Positions 55,074-64,000 of a stretch of 64,000 nt of DNA are shown here, piece by piece. The stretch is taken from NCBI RefSeq assembly GCF_030160835.1, contig NZ_BSPC01000051.1:1-64000 (forward strand). Direction: 5' to 3'. Position 1 is the stretch's first letter. Every line of letters begins with the position of its first letter. The position numbers and the translations under genes were made by a program. This DNA is from Labrys miyagiensis (GTDB lineage Bacteria > Pseudomonadota > Alphaproteobacteria > Rhizobiales > Labraceae). Below the pieces are notes generated by a model, which ran no database searches, was not told the origin of the DNA, and was given only the letters and a program-made list of their open reading frames with translations.

Positions 55074-55736
55074 TGGTGTGTCCCGACGTGTTCAATGTTG
55101 AACACTCGACAGAAAATACTATGCCGAAAATCGGCATTTTAAAATTCACGGACAGAAAAACATCCATCCAAAGCCTCAAAAATCAATGCATTCACAATGC
55201 ATCAAATAATAATTCTGTAATTTTCGCATTGTACTCCTTTTATTCTAAATAGCCATAACTAATTAGTAAAATAATTAATTGAAAATTCTGCCTCCAAATC
55301 ATGAAAGATGAAGCTCCTTTTCCCAAAGATCTCGAAAGACTTATCTCGATTATTTCTATCATTCAAATGATTCGAGTGCCAAATTGCGTACCGGCTGCCG
55401 AGCGCGGACTCCGACAGTGCCGCTGATTAAGAGTTCAAAACCGGCGCTTCGCGGTGGAGCCCGGCACGAGGCTGTTGAGCTCGGCTCTCAACTGCGCCTC
55501 ACTCATTCACGATGAACGTGCAAAATGTAGAATCTGACAAACTCGGCGTGCCTGTTATCGTCAGCCTTACCGTCACCGTGATCAGGCCAGGCTGGGGCAT
55601 TGTCAACTAAATCGACGGACAGATCGATCGGAGCACTATTCTTTCCGAATCCAGCTTCGAAGCGATCGAATATGCCCCGAACGAGGCTTGCCGCGTGAAC
55701 TTTAATTGCCGAATTTCTCAACAAGAAGCTTAAGTT
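55074..55736. other. AT-rich region with a degenerate CIRCE half-site
   Basis: GAGTGCCAA (55374-55382) has the CIRCE right arm; the left arm (CTATCATTC) matches at only 5 of 9. A minus-strand frame at 55503-55724 has no recognised family. Confidence 0.3.
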
Positions 55737-56467
55737 TACAATGCCCGCTTCAACAATCAGACCAACGGCGTAACGCCGCGTCGCTGGCTCCTGCTAGCAA
55801 ATCCGGCGCTGGCGAAGACCATCACCGGGGCTCTCGGCGAAGGGTGGATTGCTGATCTCGCTGACCTGACAAAGCTGCGCCCGCTTGCCGACGACGAAGG
55901 CTTTCGTGATGCTGTCCGCCAGGCAAAGCGGACAGCCAAGGGACGTTTCTGCGATTGGCTGCGATCGACAGCCGATGTGAATGTCGATCCAGACTCGATC
56001 TTCGACTGCCAGATCAAGGGCATTCACGAATATAAGCGCCAGCTGTTGAACGCCCTGCGAGTGGTTGCACTCTACAATCGGCTACGGGAAAATCCGAACC
56101 TAGCAGTCGCGCCGCGCACCTTCTTTTTCGCCGGCAAGGCTGCACCGGCCTATCAACTGGCCAAGCTCATCATCAAGTTTCTCAACAATCTTGCCGGGAC
56201 GGTGAACGGCGATCCCGCGTTAAAGGGCCGGCTCAAGGTCGTATTCTTGCCAGACTATTGCGTGTCGCTCGCCGAGCGGTTGATCCCCGCAACGGACGTT
56301 TCCAACCAGATCTCGACCGCAGGCTACGAGGCGAGCGGGACGAGCAACATGAAGTTCATGATGAATGGAGCGCTGACAATCGGCACCCACGATGGTGCGA
56401 CGATCGAGATGGCGGAGGCGGCCGGAGAGGAGAACTTCTTCCTTTTTGGCTTGACGGCGGACCAAGT
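55737..56467 (+). pseudogene. glgP: Glycogen phosphorylase C-terminal fragment
   Basis: About 243 codons of the C-terminal half: FNNQTNGVTPRRWLLLANPA, CQIKGIHEYKRQLLN and SGTSNMKFMMNGALTIGTHD, the last holding the pyridoxal phosphate region. The N-terminal ~470 residues are missing and the 3' end is cut by the 187-bp MITE. Phosphorolysis of glycogen needs both halves, so it is inactive. Confidence 0.88.
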
Positions 56468-56654
56468 TGTAAATCGGCTTTAAGGATTAACCCCCGTGGG
56501 CCTAACGTTAACCTATTGATATTATGTGCAAAATTCTATGATGGATGGGGACAGGATCGGTGCCGATCGAGACCCCCTCAAATTCCAAATTATCGTGCTT
56601 TTTCAGCCGACTATGGTCGCGCCGTTAGGGGTCAACCTTTGGCGCCGATTTACA
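56468..56654. mobile_element. 187-bp MITE with IS21-like ends, copy 2
   Basis: Same length as the copy at 41363-41549 and about 90 percent identical by eye. It starts TGTAAATCGGCTTTAAGG and ends with the complement of TGTAAATCGGCGCCAAAG. It interrupts the glycogen phosphorylase fragment. Confidence 0.88.
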
Positions 56655-56738
56655 TATGAAGGCCCGACGTCGGTCGATGACACCGGATTCGCAGAACGTC
56701 AGTTATGGTTGTCACTGCACTTAAGGGCCTTGTCGTTT

Positions 56739-56766
56739 GCCTCGCGTGAGGCTATATATTGCCTCA
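56739..56766. promoter_or_regulatory. Operator of the second RES-Xre module
   Basis: TGAGGCTATATATTGCCTCA (56747-56766) is an inverted repeat with a TATATATT centre, touching the antitoxin start. Another GCCTC half-site lies at 56739-56743. The layout matches the operator at 9388-9405. Confidence 0.75.
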
Positions 56767-56767
56767 T

Positions 56768-57208
56768 ATGAATAGGAAATTTGTGATGCCCGCTCTCACT
56801 ACTGCCGAGGTTCTTGGCCTATCCCCCAAGCAAGTTACCTCACCCATTGGCCTCATCGAGCAAATCGAGGGTGGCCTTCCGTTTGCCACGCTCGACCGAA
56901 TTACCGGATTCTTGGCACCGGGTGATACCCAATTTAAATACCGGTTTGTGCCACGTGCGACATGGTCGCGCCGTAAGGCAGCACACAAGCTATCGCTTGA
57001 CGAAGGAACCAAGCTGGCGCGTGTGGCGAAGGTTTACACGGCGGCTGTTGACGCCTGGGGGAGCAAGGACGAGGCGCGCGACTTCCTATTCCGCGCTCAT
57101 CCAATGATCAACGACAAGTTACCCATTGACGTAGTGATGAAGAGCGAGATCGGTGCTGATCTGGTCATGGACATCCTGGGCCGACTTAAATACGGCACCG
57201 CCGCGTGA
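56768..57208 (+). CDS. Xre/MbcA/ParS-type antitoxin (DUF2384)
   Basis: 146 residues, antitoxin of the second RES-Xre pair. ALTTAEVLGLSPKQVTSPIG opens the protein, the helix-turn-helix is followed by SRRKAAHKLSLDEGTKLARV, and the DUF2384 end (VYTAAVDAWGSKDEARDFLF, ADLVMDILGRLKYGT) is the toxin-binding part. The start codon is taken as ATG 56768. Its stop overlaps the toxin start (GTGA). An operator lies directly upstream. Confidence 0.85.
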   Translation: MNRKFVMPALTTAEVLGLSPKQVTSPIGLIEQIEGGLPFATLDRITGFLAPGDTQFKYRFVPRATWSRRKAAHKLSLDEGTKLARVAKVYTAAVDAWGSKDEARDFLFRAHPMINDKLPIDVVMKSEIGADLVMDILGRLKYGTAA

Positions 57209-57687
57209 CTGCGCAGATACTCGACCGCATCCTGACGTGCTACCGCATCGGCGACCCAAATGGAGCTTATCCGGTTTTCGATGCTACGGGCTCGACGATC
57301 GCGCCCGGGCGTTGGAATACGTCCCGTAGCCCCATGATTTATACCAGTGAGCACTATTCAACCGCGCTGCTTGAGAAATTGCTCCATGGCAGTGGAAGGA
57401 TGCCTCTTAATCAGCATTGCGTGACCGTCACTATTCCTAGCGGGCTGAGCTATGAAGTTTTCCCTGTTGCAACATTGCCAGGCTGGGATAGACCTATCGC
57501 CAAATCTAGCAAGGCGTACGGTGAAAAGTGGTGCCGTGAGAAGCGCAGCCTTGTGGCAATAGTTCCTAGCGTAGTAGCTCGCCGCGATATGAATTTCCTC
57601 GTTAATCCGGCGCACGCTGAGTTTAAGCACGTCAGCGCCAGCCTACATGAGCCAGTATACTGGGATTCTCGTTTATACGGGATATGA
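57205..57687 (+). CDS. RES domain toxin, second module
   Basis: 160 residues from GTG: LTCYRIGDPNGAYPVFDATG, APGRWNTSRSPMIYTSEHYS, then EVFPVATLPGWDRP and the conserved late HEPVYWDSRLYGI. RES toxins of this group degrade NAD+. It is coupled to the antitoxin by a 4-bp overlap and is probably intact. It is only distantly similar to the toxin at 8497. Confidence 0.88.
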   Translation: MTAQILDRILTCYRIGDPNGAYPVFDATGSTIAPGRWNTSRSPMIYTSEHYSTALLEKLLHGSGRMPLNQHCVTVTIPSGLSYEVFPVATLPGWDRPIAKSSKAYGEKWCREKRSLVAIVPSVVARRDMNFLVNPAHAEFKHVSASLHEPVYWDSRLYGI

Positions 57688-58045
57688 GAGCTTGGTTGTT
57701 TTGAGCGCCAAGCTTCCGCCAACCCTGTGCAGTTCCTTATCTCAAGGCCGGGAGTGCGGCATGTTATTAGACCAGGCCACGTTCCTCTCTCCGACCCACA
57801 AAATGCTCCTGGGCGGGCAATATGTCCGCTCTGGATCAGACTCGTTAGTTGGTAGCGGCCGCTGCGGCGGAGCTGCAGGATCCTCTGGTGTCTTAGCTCG
57901 ATAGAAAAGTCCTTTTTTGTCCCCGTTAGAAATGTCACTTCGAGCACCCTGGATGTCAGTCGCGACTTCACCCTATGAGGCTCAAGCAGCGCGGCGCAGT
58001 TGGTTGGGGTTGCGCAGCCGCGCTGCGACTATCCACCGGCGCGGC
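57688..58045. other. No recognisable gene
   Basis: No coding frame is supported. The last 60 bp, before the ISNCY-type reading frame, probably contain that element's end. Confidence 0.4.
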
Positions 58046-59104
58046 TCAACCGACCTTGAACAGGCTCGTCCTTTGTCCCCGCCGCCGCCGTGCTTTGTTG
58101 CTGCGCGACATGTCCATCTGCTTCTGCTGCTCGGCAATCATCGCCAGGATTGGACCCAGACGCTTGTTCTCGACGATCGCTGCCTGGTCGACCTGCTGCA
58201 ACTTGTCGAAGGTTTTGTAGGGGAGGGAGCGGCCTTTGTATTTGATGGCGAAGCGGCCATCCGGATAGTCGAATATCATGACGCGCTGGCGGGCGAGGGG
58301 CCTGGTGATCTCGTTGGGCTCGAGCATGAACAGTACCTTGTCGTATTGCAGCGTCAGATTGAACGAGACGGTCCGCTCCTCCTTCCAGGCAAAGGCATCC
58401 TCGATGTCGTCATGCTCGGCAAGCGGGCGGTGCAAGTCTTTGTCATTGAAAGGCAATTTTGCGAAACGCTTATTATAGTCCTCCATGAAGGTGGGCAGGA
58501 AAGCGTTGCCGGCTTCCATGGTCGATATCCCAGCCAGCCGCATCTCTTTGACCAGTCGATCCTGCAAGGTGCCGTTCGCCCGTTCGACGCGGCCCTCGCC
58601 TTCGAGGTAAGTTGGCTCCCAAATGAGGAAGATGCCGGGCTCACCCAGCGCCGAGCGGGCATCCTCCATGAGCCGTCGCTTTCCAGCCGACTGCAGATGA
58701 TGCAGCGACATTCCGATCCAGACGATGTCGACCCGCGCGGCCCAATTGCCGAGCGCCTCGGCGAAATCGCGACAATGGAGTTCGACTGGACAGGGCAGCG
58801 ACCTCAGCGTCTCCATCGCGATTTCGAGCGAGAGAGCGGACAGGTCTATCCCATGGTAATGGGCGATCGCGGTACCCTGCAGCATCGCCGCGGATGCGCT
58901 GGCATCTCCGCATGCTACATCCAGGAACCTGAATGGAACCGGCGCCTCGGCGATCAGAATCCCGCGCAAGATGTCGTAGACCTCACGGTGATACATGAGG
59001 TTCTCGCGCGTGATCTTTCGATACGTTGCAAGCTGCCGGTTGAACATGGCCTGCGCGGCCTCGTCCACCGTTGCTCCGACCTCATACCGTTTTTCCGTCA
59101 CCAT
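58046..59104 (-). CDS. Methyltransferase fused to an ISNCY transposase end
   Basis: 352 residues in two unrelated parts. Residues 1-170 are a class I SAM-dependent methyltransferase: FLDVACGDASASAAML (motif I), HYHGIDLSALSLEIAM (motif II) and VDIVWIGMSLHHLQSAGKRR. At about residue 171, GRVERANGTLQDRLVKEMRL begins the C-terminal part of an ISNCY-family transposase, continuing LQYDKVLFMLEPNEITRPLA and PYKTFDKLQQVDQAAIVENK. The junction (nt about 58591) is in frame with no stop. The methyltransferase has lost about 50 residues. Confidence 0.9.
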   Translation of the reverse strand: MVTEKRYEVGATVDEAAQAMFNRQLATYRKITRENLMYHREVYDILRGILIAEAPVPFRFLDVACGDASASAAMLQGTAIAHYHGIDLSALSLEIAMETLRSLPCPVELHCRDFAEALGNWAARVDIVWIGMSLHHLQSAGKRRLMEDARSALGEPGIFLIWEPTYLEGEGRVERANGTLQDRLVKEMRLAGISTMEAGNAFLPTFMEDYNKRFAKLPFNDKDLHRPLAEHDDIEDAFAWKEERTVSFNLTLQYDKVLFMLEPNEITRPLARQRVMIFDYPDGRFAIKYKGRSLPYKTFDKLQQVDQAAIVENKRLGPILAMIAEQQKQMDMSRSNKARRRRGQRTSLFKVG

Positions 59105-59112
59105 GGCCTCTC

Positions 59113-60045
59113 CTAGGATAGCGAGAGCGACTTCCCCGATCCAAGTGCATACAAATGCAAGGCGCGGTACACGGCCGTATGTCCCGGCGTAGGGACGCCG
59201 AGCCTCACTCCAAGTTCGTGCATACGACCGGAGAGCCAGGCGACCTCGATCGGCTTTCCGCGATCGAGGTCGTTGGCCATGGAGGATTTCGTCTCTGGCG
59301 GCAGCACTTCCCAGCGCCCGCGCACGCGATCCACAAAGCCCTCAGGCATCGGATGGTCGGCTGCGGCCGCGACAAGCATGCCCTCGTCACGTAGCTGTTC
59401 GATGAAAGTCCGTGCTTCTGGGTCCGCGTAGATTGGTCCGACACCCGACCTCATCAAGGCTGTTCCACCCGAGAAGGCCGAGAGTGTCACGAACTTTTCC
59501 CACAGCACGTTGTCGATATCCTCGATCGAGCGCAGACCGATGCCCTTGGCACTTGCTGCGATCTGTTCGAATGCCCTGATAAGAGGGTCGCCATGCCCTC
59601 CGACGAGAACCTGCGGCAGGCCGCCCATATGGACTATGGCGCCTGGCCTCGCGACAAAGGCGGAGAGGTAGGTTACTCCGCCGATAACCTGCTCCGATGG
59701 AACATGGCGTCCGAGTGTCTCGACGCTGTCGATGCCGTTCTGCAGCGTCACGACACGTGTGCTCGGCTTCAAGAGCGGTCCGAGCGACGCAGCGGCTTTC
59801 CCACTGTCATACGTCTTGACCGCGAACACCACCACGTCGACGGGACCGATATCCTCAGCGCTGTCGCTCGCATTCACCTTGAGAAGGATGAAATCGCCCA
59901 GGGGGCTAGCGGGGGACAGCCCGTTCTCGCGCATCGCCTTGAGATGGTTGCCACGCGCGATGAAGCTGACATCCAATCTGGCTTCGGCGAGCCGCGCGCC
60001 AATGCAGCCACCAATGGCCCCCGAACCCATCATCGCAATGCGCAT
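59113..60045 (-). CDS. 2-dehydropantoate 2-reductase family protein
   Basis: 310 residues of the ApbA/PanE family, NADPH-dependent ketoacid reductases. The dinucleotide motif is MRIAMMGSGAIGGCIGARLA; further support is VVVFAVKTYDSGKAAASL, TLQNGIDSVETL and the C-terminal helical region with LWEKFVTLSAFSGGTALMR and RGKPIEVAWLSGRMHELGV. It may act in pantothenate synthesis or another oxo-acid step. It starts 67 bp from the next gene region and its 3' end lies 8 bp before the methyltransferase. Confidence 0.88.
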   Translation of the reverse strand: MRIAMMGSGAIGGCIGARLAEARLDVSFIARGNHLKAMRENGLSPASPLGDFILLKVNASDSAEDIGPVDVVVFAVKTYDSGKAAASLGPLLKPSTRVVTLQNGIDSVETLGRHVPSEQVIGGVTYLSAFVARPGAIVHMGGLPQVLVGGHGDPLIRAFEQIAASAKGIGLRSIEDIDNVLWEKFVTLSAFSGGTALMRSGVGPIYADPEARTFIEQLRDEGMLVAAAADHPMPEGFVDRVRGRWEVLPPETKSSMANDLDRGKPIEVAWLSGRMHELGVRLGVPTPGHTAVYRALHLYALGSGKSLSLS

Positions 60046-60280
60046 GACGATACCGCCAAGCCAATCGCACTGCAATGGTAGCACGGGCACAGCTCAGGGT
60101 TGAAGGCACAATCTCTGCATGTTCTTAATTGGGGTCGAAAGCGCCCGGGGACGTCCTCCTTATTGCCTTGAGCACTCCAGAGCGGCCGTTGCGCTAATTC
60201 GGCCGCAGAAAACCGGGCGGATGAGCCTAGGCGCCGCTGACCGATGCCGTGATGCGCGGGCCAGTAGCGGAAATTGAAGT

Positions 60281-60967
60281 TCAGATTGACCCTCCTTCAC
60301 CTCCGCGGGAGGGCAGGACAACAACTCTCACCCCGACCGGAGTATTATTATACAGCGCCATAATGTCCTGGTTAAGCAACCGGATGCAGCCGCTGGACAT
60401 TGATTTTCCGATCGAGGAGGGGTCATTCGTTCCATGGAGGCGATAGAGAGTGTCGTGGTCGCCTTGATACAGATACATCGCCCGAGCGCCGAGGGGATTG
60501 CCAAGACCTCCCGGCATTCCACCCGCGTACTTGGCTGCTTCCGAATCTCGCTTGGTCATTTCCGATGGCGGCGTCCATCGAGGCCATTCGGCCTTGCGCT
60601 TGATAACCGCTTTGCCGTGCCAGGCAAAACCTTCGCGACCGACACCGACCCCATACCGAGTTGCCACGCCTGCTTCATGGACGTGATACAGAAAATGGTT
60701 GTCTGGATCGACAACGATCGTTCCGGGCAATTCGCCTGTAGGATCAGACACTTCCCTGCGGTAGAATTGCGGGTCAATCTGGCTGAAGTCTATGGGTGGA
60801 AAGGCGTTGCCGTTGTCCACTCCACCCGCGTAGATGATGCGGTAATTGTAGCTGCCTATGCTTGAACGGTCGCCGAAGAGGCCGAACGAAGGGGCGCGTG
60901 AGGTTACGCATCCCGCCAACACCAAAGGACTTCCGAGAAGGAACACCCGACGGGAATAACGGAGCAT
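60281..60967 (-). CDS. L,D-transpeptidase, Tat-type lipoprotein (paralog)
   Basis: 228 residues. The N-terminus MLRYSRRVFLLGSPLVLAGC has a twin-arginine motif and a lipobox with Cys20. The YkuD domain shows GTIVVDPDNHFLYHV, RYGVGVGREGF, NPLGARAMYLYQG and the active site YRLHGT ... SSGCIRL. It matches the 25478-26218 protein along its length and is likely a paralog. The ATG at 60967 is chosen so that the signal peptide starts properly. It modifies peptidoglycan in the periplasm. Confidence 0.9.
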   Translation of the reverse strand: MLRYSRRVFLLGSPLVLAGCVTSRAPSFGLFGDRSSIGSYNYRIIYAGGVDNGNAFPPIDFSQIDPQFYRREVSDPTGELPGTIVVDPDNHFLYHVHEAGVATRYGVGVGREGFAWHGKAVIKRKAEWPRWTPPSEMTKRDSEAAKYAGGMPGGLGNPLGARAMYLYQGDHDTLYRLHGTNDPSSIGKSMSSGCIRLLNQDIMALYNNTPVGVRVVVLPSRGGEGGSI

Positions 60968-61435
60968 AACGACCTTTAAATCTGACCGAGGCGGCAAGGG
61001 GGTGAAGCGATGTTATATCGCCGACCTCCTCTCCGCTCCAACAAACCAGAGTCAAGCTTAATCTGCCGGACGGTCGACGGGCAATTTGGCCAGGTTCCAA
61101 CCGCTGTCACATCACTGAATGGAATTACAAAAGAAATAAATCGTCAAAGGTTGTAACCGAACCTCACTTTGGATCCGGACTAAGAGGGTGGCGGCAGGAC
61201 GCCAAATGCGTCACAGAGCTGCGGCCTCTCAAGTTCGACGTGGTTTGGAACTTAATGACTCACGTTCCAAGCCTGTGGCCTTTAATGCGCCGAAATAGAC
61301 CAGTTGCTGTCGCTCAAATGAGGACGTCGCAGGGTGGCTGCTTTGCGGCCCGTGCACGAACCCGCTTCGCGGGAGTGTCGCCTGGCGCTGAGGTGGCGTA
61401 GTATTCACAACCTTTGAGCGGGCGGCGGCGGCCGA
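60968..61435. other. No recognisable gene
   Basis: Nothing supported between the transpeptidase and the IS91 left end. Confidence 0.4.
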
Positions 61436-61533
61436 CCCGACCATGGAGTTCCCTTCAACGAGAGGAACTCGCCATGGCTACTCTGTCGACTGATACATCC
61501 GTCTCGCCCCTGCGCGAGCGCATGCAGTAAGAC

Positions 61534-62379
61534 ATGCTCATGCGGGGCCTGGGCTCCCATACCCAGCAGGACTATGTTCGTCACGTTCGGCGCTTCGCCG
61601 CGTTCCTTGGCCGCTCGCCCGACACAGCGACGCCCGAGGACATCCGACACTTCCAACTGCATCAGCATGAGAACGGCGTTGGCCCTGCGACCATCAACGG
61701 GGCGGTCTCGGCGTTGCGGTTTCTGTTCCTGGTGACGTTGAAGCGGCGGGATCTGGCGCGTGCGCTGGTAATCATCCGGCATCCTCGCAAGCTGCCCGAG
61801 GTTCTGAGCGTCGAGGAAGCGGCGCGGCTGCTCGAAGCGGCACCGGGAATCAAGTACAAGGCCGCGCTCGGTGTCGCCTACGGCGCGGGCCTGCGCGTGT
61901 CCGAGGTCGCACACCTCAAGGTCGATGATGTCGACTCGACACGCATGCTGCTCCGCGTCGAACAGGGCAAGGGACGCAGGGATCGCAACGCGATGCTCTC
62001 GCCTCAGCTTCTCGAACTGCTGCGGCTGTGGTGGCGTGAGGGCAAGCGGCGCGGGGTGATGCTCCCGCATGGCTGGCTGTTCCCGGGGCGCAGTTGCACC
62101 GACCCGATCTCGGCGCGTCAACTGCACCGCGCGGTTCAGGAGGCCGCCGAAGTCGCAGGCATCCGCAAGCGCGTCAGCCCGCACACGCTGCGGCACAGCT
62201 TCGCCACGCACCTGCTCGAACAGGACGTCGACATCCGCGTCATCCAGGTGCTGCTCGGGCACAGCAAACTCGATACGACCGCGCTCTACACCAAGGTCTC
62301 GACCCGGACGATCCACGCAGTCGCCGGGCCACTCGACCGGCTGATGGCGCTGATGGGGGACAAGACGCCGCCTGAGTGA
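61534..62379 (+). CDS. Tyrosine recombinase of the IS91 element
   Basis: 281 residues: SAM-like N-terminal domain (MRGLGSHTQQDYVRHVRRFA) and catalytic domain with GAGLRVSEVAHL (Arg), SPHTLRHSFATHLLEQ (HxxR) and LLGHSKLDTTALYTKV (His and nucleophilic Tyr). All catalytic residues are present. Upstream, MATLSTDTSVSPLRERMQ reads in frame but is closed by a TAA just before DMLMRGLG, so translation probably starts at one of the two ATGs here. It is presumed to help resolve or integrate the IS91 element. Confidence 0.9.
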   Translation: MLMRGLGSHTQQDYVRHVRRFAAFLGRSPDTATPEDIRHFQLHQHENGVGPATINGAVSALRFLFLVTLKRRDLARALVIIRHPRKLPEVLSVEEAARLLEAAPGIKYKAALGVAYGAGLRVSEVAHLKVDDVDSTRMLLRVEQGKGRRDRNAMLSPQLLELLRLWWREGKRRGVMLPHGWLFPGRSCTDPISARQLHRAVQEAAEVAGIRKRVSPHTLRHSFATHLLEQDVDIRVIQVLLGHSKLDTTALYTKVSTRTIHAVAGPLDRLMALMGDKTPPE

Positions 62380-62383
62380 GCAG

Positions 62384-63574
62384 GTGCGGGCGGAACTGGA
62401 GATCGCTGACATTTTCCGTGCTGCCGGTCCTGCATACCGGATCGCCCATGCCGGACGCTTGAGCCTCACCCAGCTTAAGGTCATGTCAGCGATTGAGCAC
62501 TGCCGCACCGCATCGCTCGGCGGTCACGTCGAGGCGTGCGAGGACTGCGGCCAGTGGCGGATCGCCTACAACTCCTGCCGCAACCGGCACTGTCCGAAGT
62601 GCCAGGGCGCGGCGGCGCGGACGTGGCTTGCCGAGCGCGAGACCGACCTGCTGCCGGTCGGATATTTCCACGTCGTGTTCACGCTGCCGGCCGACGTCGC
62701 CGACATCGCCTTCCACAACAAGGCGCTCGTCTACGACCTGCTGTTCAAGGCGGCATCGGAGACGATGCTGACCATCGCGGCCGATCCCAGGCACCTCGGC
62801 GCGCGCATCGGCATCACCGCCGTGCTCCACACCTGGGGGTCGGCGATAACCCACCATCCGCACGTGCACATGATCGTGCCCGGTGGCGGCATCGCGCCGG
62901 ACGGAAGCCGATGGATATCGTCGCGCCCGGCCTTCCTGCTGCCGGTGAGGGTTCTCGGCAAGGTGTTCCGCCGGCTGTTCCTCACCCGGCTGGTCGCGCT
63001 ACACGAGGCTGGTCGGCTCGCCTTCTTTGGGCCGCAGGCGCACCTCACCGAGCGGCGGGCATTCCTGCGCCATCTTGCTCCCGTCCGGAAGACGCGTTGG
63101 GTGGTTTACGCCAAAGCGCCCTTCGCCGGGCCGGAAGCAGTGCTCGCCTACCTGTCCCGCTACACCCACCGGGTCGCGATCTCGAACAGGCGCCTCATCA
63201 AGTTCGATGAGAGCGGCGTCACCTTCCGCTACAAGGACTATCGCCGCGACGGCGCCGACCGGCAGCAGGTCATGACGCTTGCCACCCCCGAGTTCATCCG
63301 CCGCTTCCTGCTCCATGTCCTGCCGAGCGGCTTCCATCGCATCCGGCATTACGGTCTGCTCGCGGCCTCCGCGCGCAAGGCCAGCCTCGCGCTCGCCCGC
63401 GAACTCCTGGACGTCGCAGCACCGTCCGATGACGACACCCCGGGCGAACCAGACGTCCGCCCGCCATGCCCCTGCTGCGGTGGACGCATGATCGTCATCG
63501 AGGTTTTCGAGCAGTGGAGGCAGCCGCGCGGACCGCCGGACGCAACGGCGACCAACCGGGAGAATTATCCATGA
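62384..63574 (+). CDS. IS91 family transposase
   Basis: 396 residues of the HUH/Y2 rolling-circle transposase. The N-terminal zinc-binding part has CEDCGQW, NRHCPKCQG, the catalytic HUH motif is HPHVHMIVPGGG, and the tyrosine segment lies in AYLSRYTHRVAISNRRLIKF. A late CPCCGGRM cluster adds another zinc site. It starts with GTG 4 bp after the integrase stop. It appears complete. Confidence 0.92.
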   Translation: MRAELEIADIFRAAGPAYRIAHAGRLSLTQLKVMSAIEHCRTASLGGHVEACEDCGQWRIAYNSCRNRHCPKCQGAAARTWLAERETDLLPVGYFHVVFTLPADVADIAFHNKALVYDLLFKAASETMLTIAADPRHLGARIGITAVLHTWGSAITHHPHVHMIVPGGGIAPDGSRWISSRPAFLLPVRVLGKVFRRLFLTRLVALHEAGRLAFFGPQAHLTERRAFLRHLAPVRKTRWVVYAKAPFAGPEAVLAYLSRYTHRVAISNRRLIKFDESGVTFRYKDYRRDGADRQQVMTLATPEFIRRFLLHVLPSGFHRIRHYGLLAASARKASLALARELLDVAAPSDDDTPGEPDVRPPCPCCGGRMIVIEVFEQWRQPRGPPDATATNRENYP

Positions 63575-64000
63575 CCCGGCATGGTATGATCCAGCCTCCA
63601 GCCGCAGACACTCAGCCTCCGGCAACAAACCCACGCGTCTCTATGGTGTCAACCGACGCCGAAGGGGCCGCGACCGGCCGCGCGACGGGCCGACAACACC
63701 GCGTGGAGGCTCAACGAAGCAGTCTGTCCGCGTCCATCGCGGCGCTTGCCTCCAGCGGTCGCGCCATCGCCGACATCAGCCGCAAATCGAAATCCCCATA
63801 GCCATCGACTGTGGCCCGCGGGTTCCTGCATGAGAGGCTTTCGTACGCCTCACGGCACCCGAAACCCTTCACCTTTGCAGCCGTTCTTGCCAACGCGACT
63901 GTTCTCGAAAGCGGACATATAATGCCAGGCCAAGTGACGACGCAAAACTGTCGGAAAGTTGCTGACTAACGCGTCGCATCGGCCTGTTAGCCTTACGCTC
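63575..64000. other. Region after the IS91 transposase
   Basis: Open frames follow the transposase but have no recognised domain. The IS91 right end (oriIS or terIS side) may lie here, but I cannot place it. Confidence 0.4.

Larger units (their letters stand above)
61436..63574 (+). mobile_element. IS91-family element with integrase and transposase
   Basis: The left end includes the GAGTTCC/GGAACTC hairpin (61447-61470) seen also at 6938-7088. A tyrosine recombinase precedes the HUH transposase with 4 bp between them, as in alphaproteobacterial IS91-like elements. The right end lies beyond 63574 and is not located. Confidence 0.85.

Noticed and set aside
57850-57885. NotI, PstI and BamHI sites within 30 bp, like a cloning polylinker
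   Set aside because: No match to a known vector linker order and no vector sequence nearby; GC-rich chance is likely.
62536-63210. 224-aa frame overlapping the IS91 transposase
   Set aside because: It is a frame shadow of the transposase with an arginine/alanine-rich composition and no domain.

Overview
The window looks like an accessory region (plasmid or genomic island) of an alphaproteobacterium, probably Hyphomicrobiales or Sphingomonadales. Evidence is moderately high GC, a GroES/GroEL operon behind a CIRCE element, DUF1003, DUF1488 and DUF2278 genes, a ROSE-like leader on hsp20, and IS6, IS21, IS91 and IS1595 elements of alphaproteobacterial type. No tRNA, rRNA, CRISPR array or replication origin was recognised. 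About a quarter of the sequence is mobile DNA, and many non-mobile genes carry single-base frameshifts. The region is therefore old and decaying, or its assembly contains indel errors.

Layout. 0-4.6 kb: DUF2278 protein, histidine phosphatase with a truncated paralog, secreted CDP-diacylglycerol pyrophosphatase, polysaccharide-lyase-like protein. 4.7-7.1 kb: a TetR/alpha-beta-hydrolase pair between two integrase remnants, the second fused to an IS91 head. 7.1-11 kb: toxin-antitoxin cluster (hipBA with a deleted hipA and four phased operators; RES-Xre with an 18-bp palindromic operator), then an IS6 element. 11-20 kb: a small operon (ScpB-like, Pro/Ala-rich and 110-aa proteins, then a 52-aa protein) split by an IS21 element with an 8-bp target duplication; the IS21 is itself split by a 2.6-kb large-serine-recombinase cassette. 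20-34 kb: MazEF, IS6 copies, ClpP-like remnant, EamA transporter, a MITE, ankyrin remnant, Tat-type L,D-transpeptidase, transglutaminase, IS1595 and IS debris.

33-56 kb is a stress island: small dispersed paralogous genes, Nramp pseudogene, DUF1003, Hsp20, glycosyltransferase, CIRCE-groES-groEL, RsgA, fatty-acid desaturase, YciI-like protein, tautomerase, cold-shock protein, DUF1488, a lone receiver domain and a glycogen phosphorylase fragment. At least five small gene families occur here in two to four scattered copies. The best represented is a 67-82 aa family with four members, which I cannot assign to any named family. 56-64 kb: a second RES-Xre pair, a methyltransferase fused in frame to an ISNCY-type transposase, a PanE-type reductase, a second L,D-transpeptidase and a nearly complete IS91-family element.

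Common themes are self-regulated toxin-antitoxin modules with readable operators, heat-shock control (CIRCE, ROSE-like leader) and envelope or general stress functions. The two RES-Xre modules share an operator design although their proteins differ.
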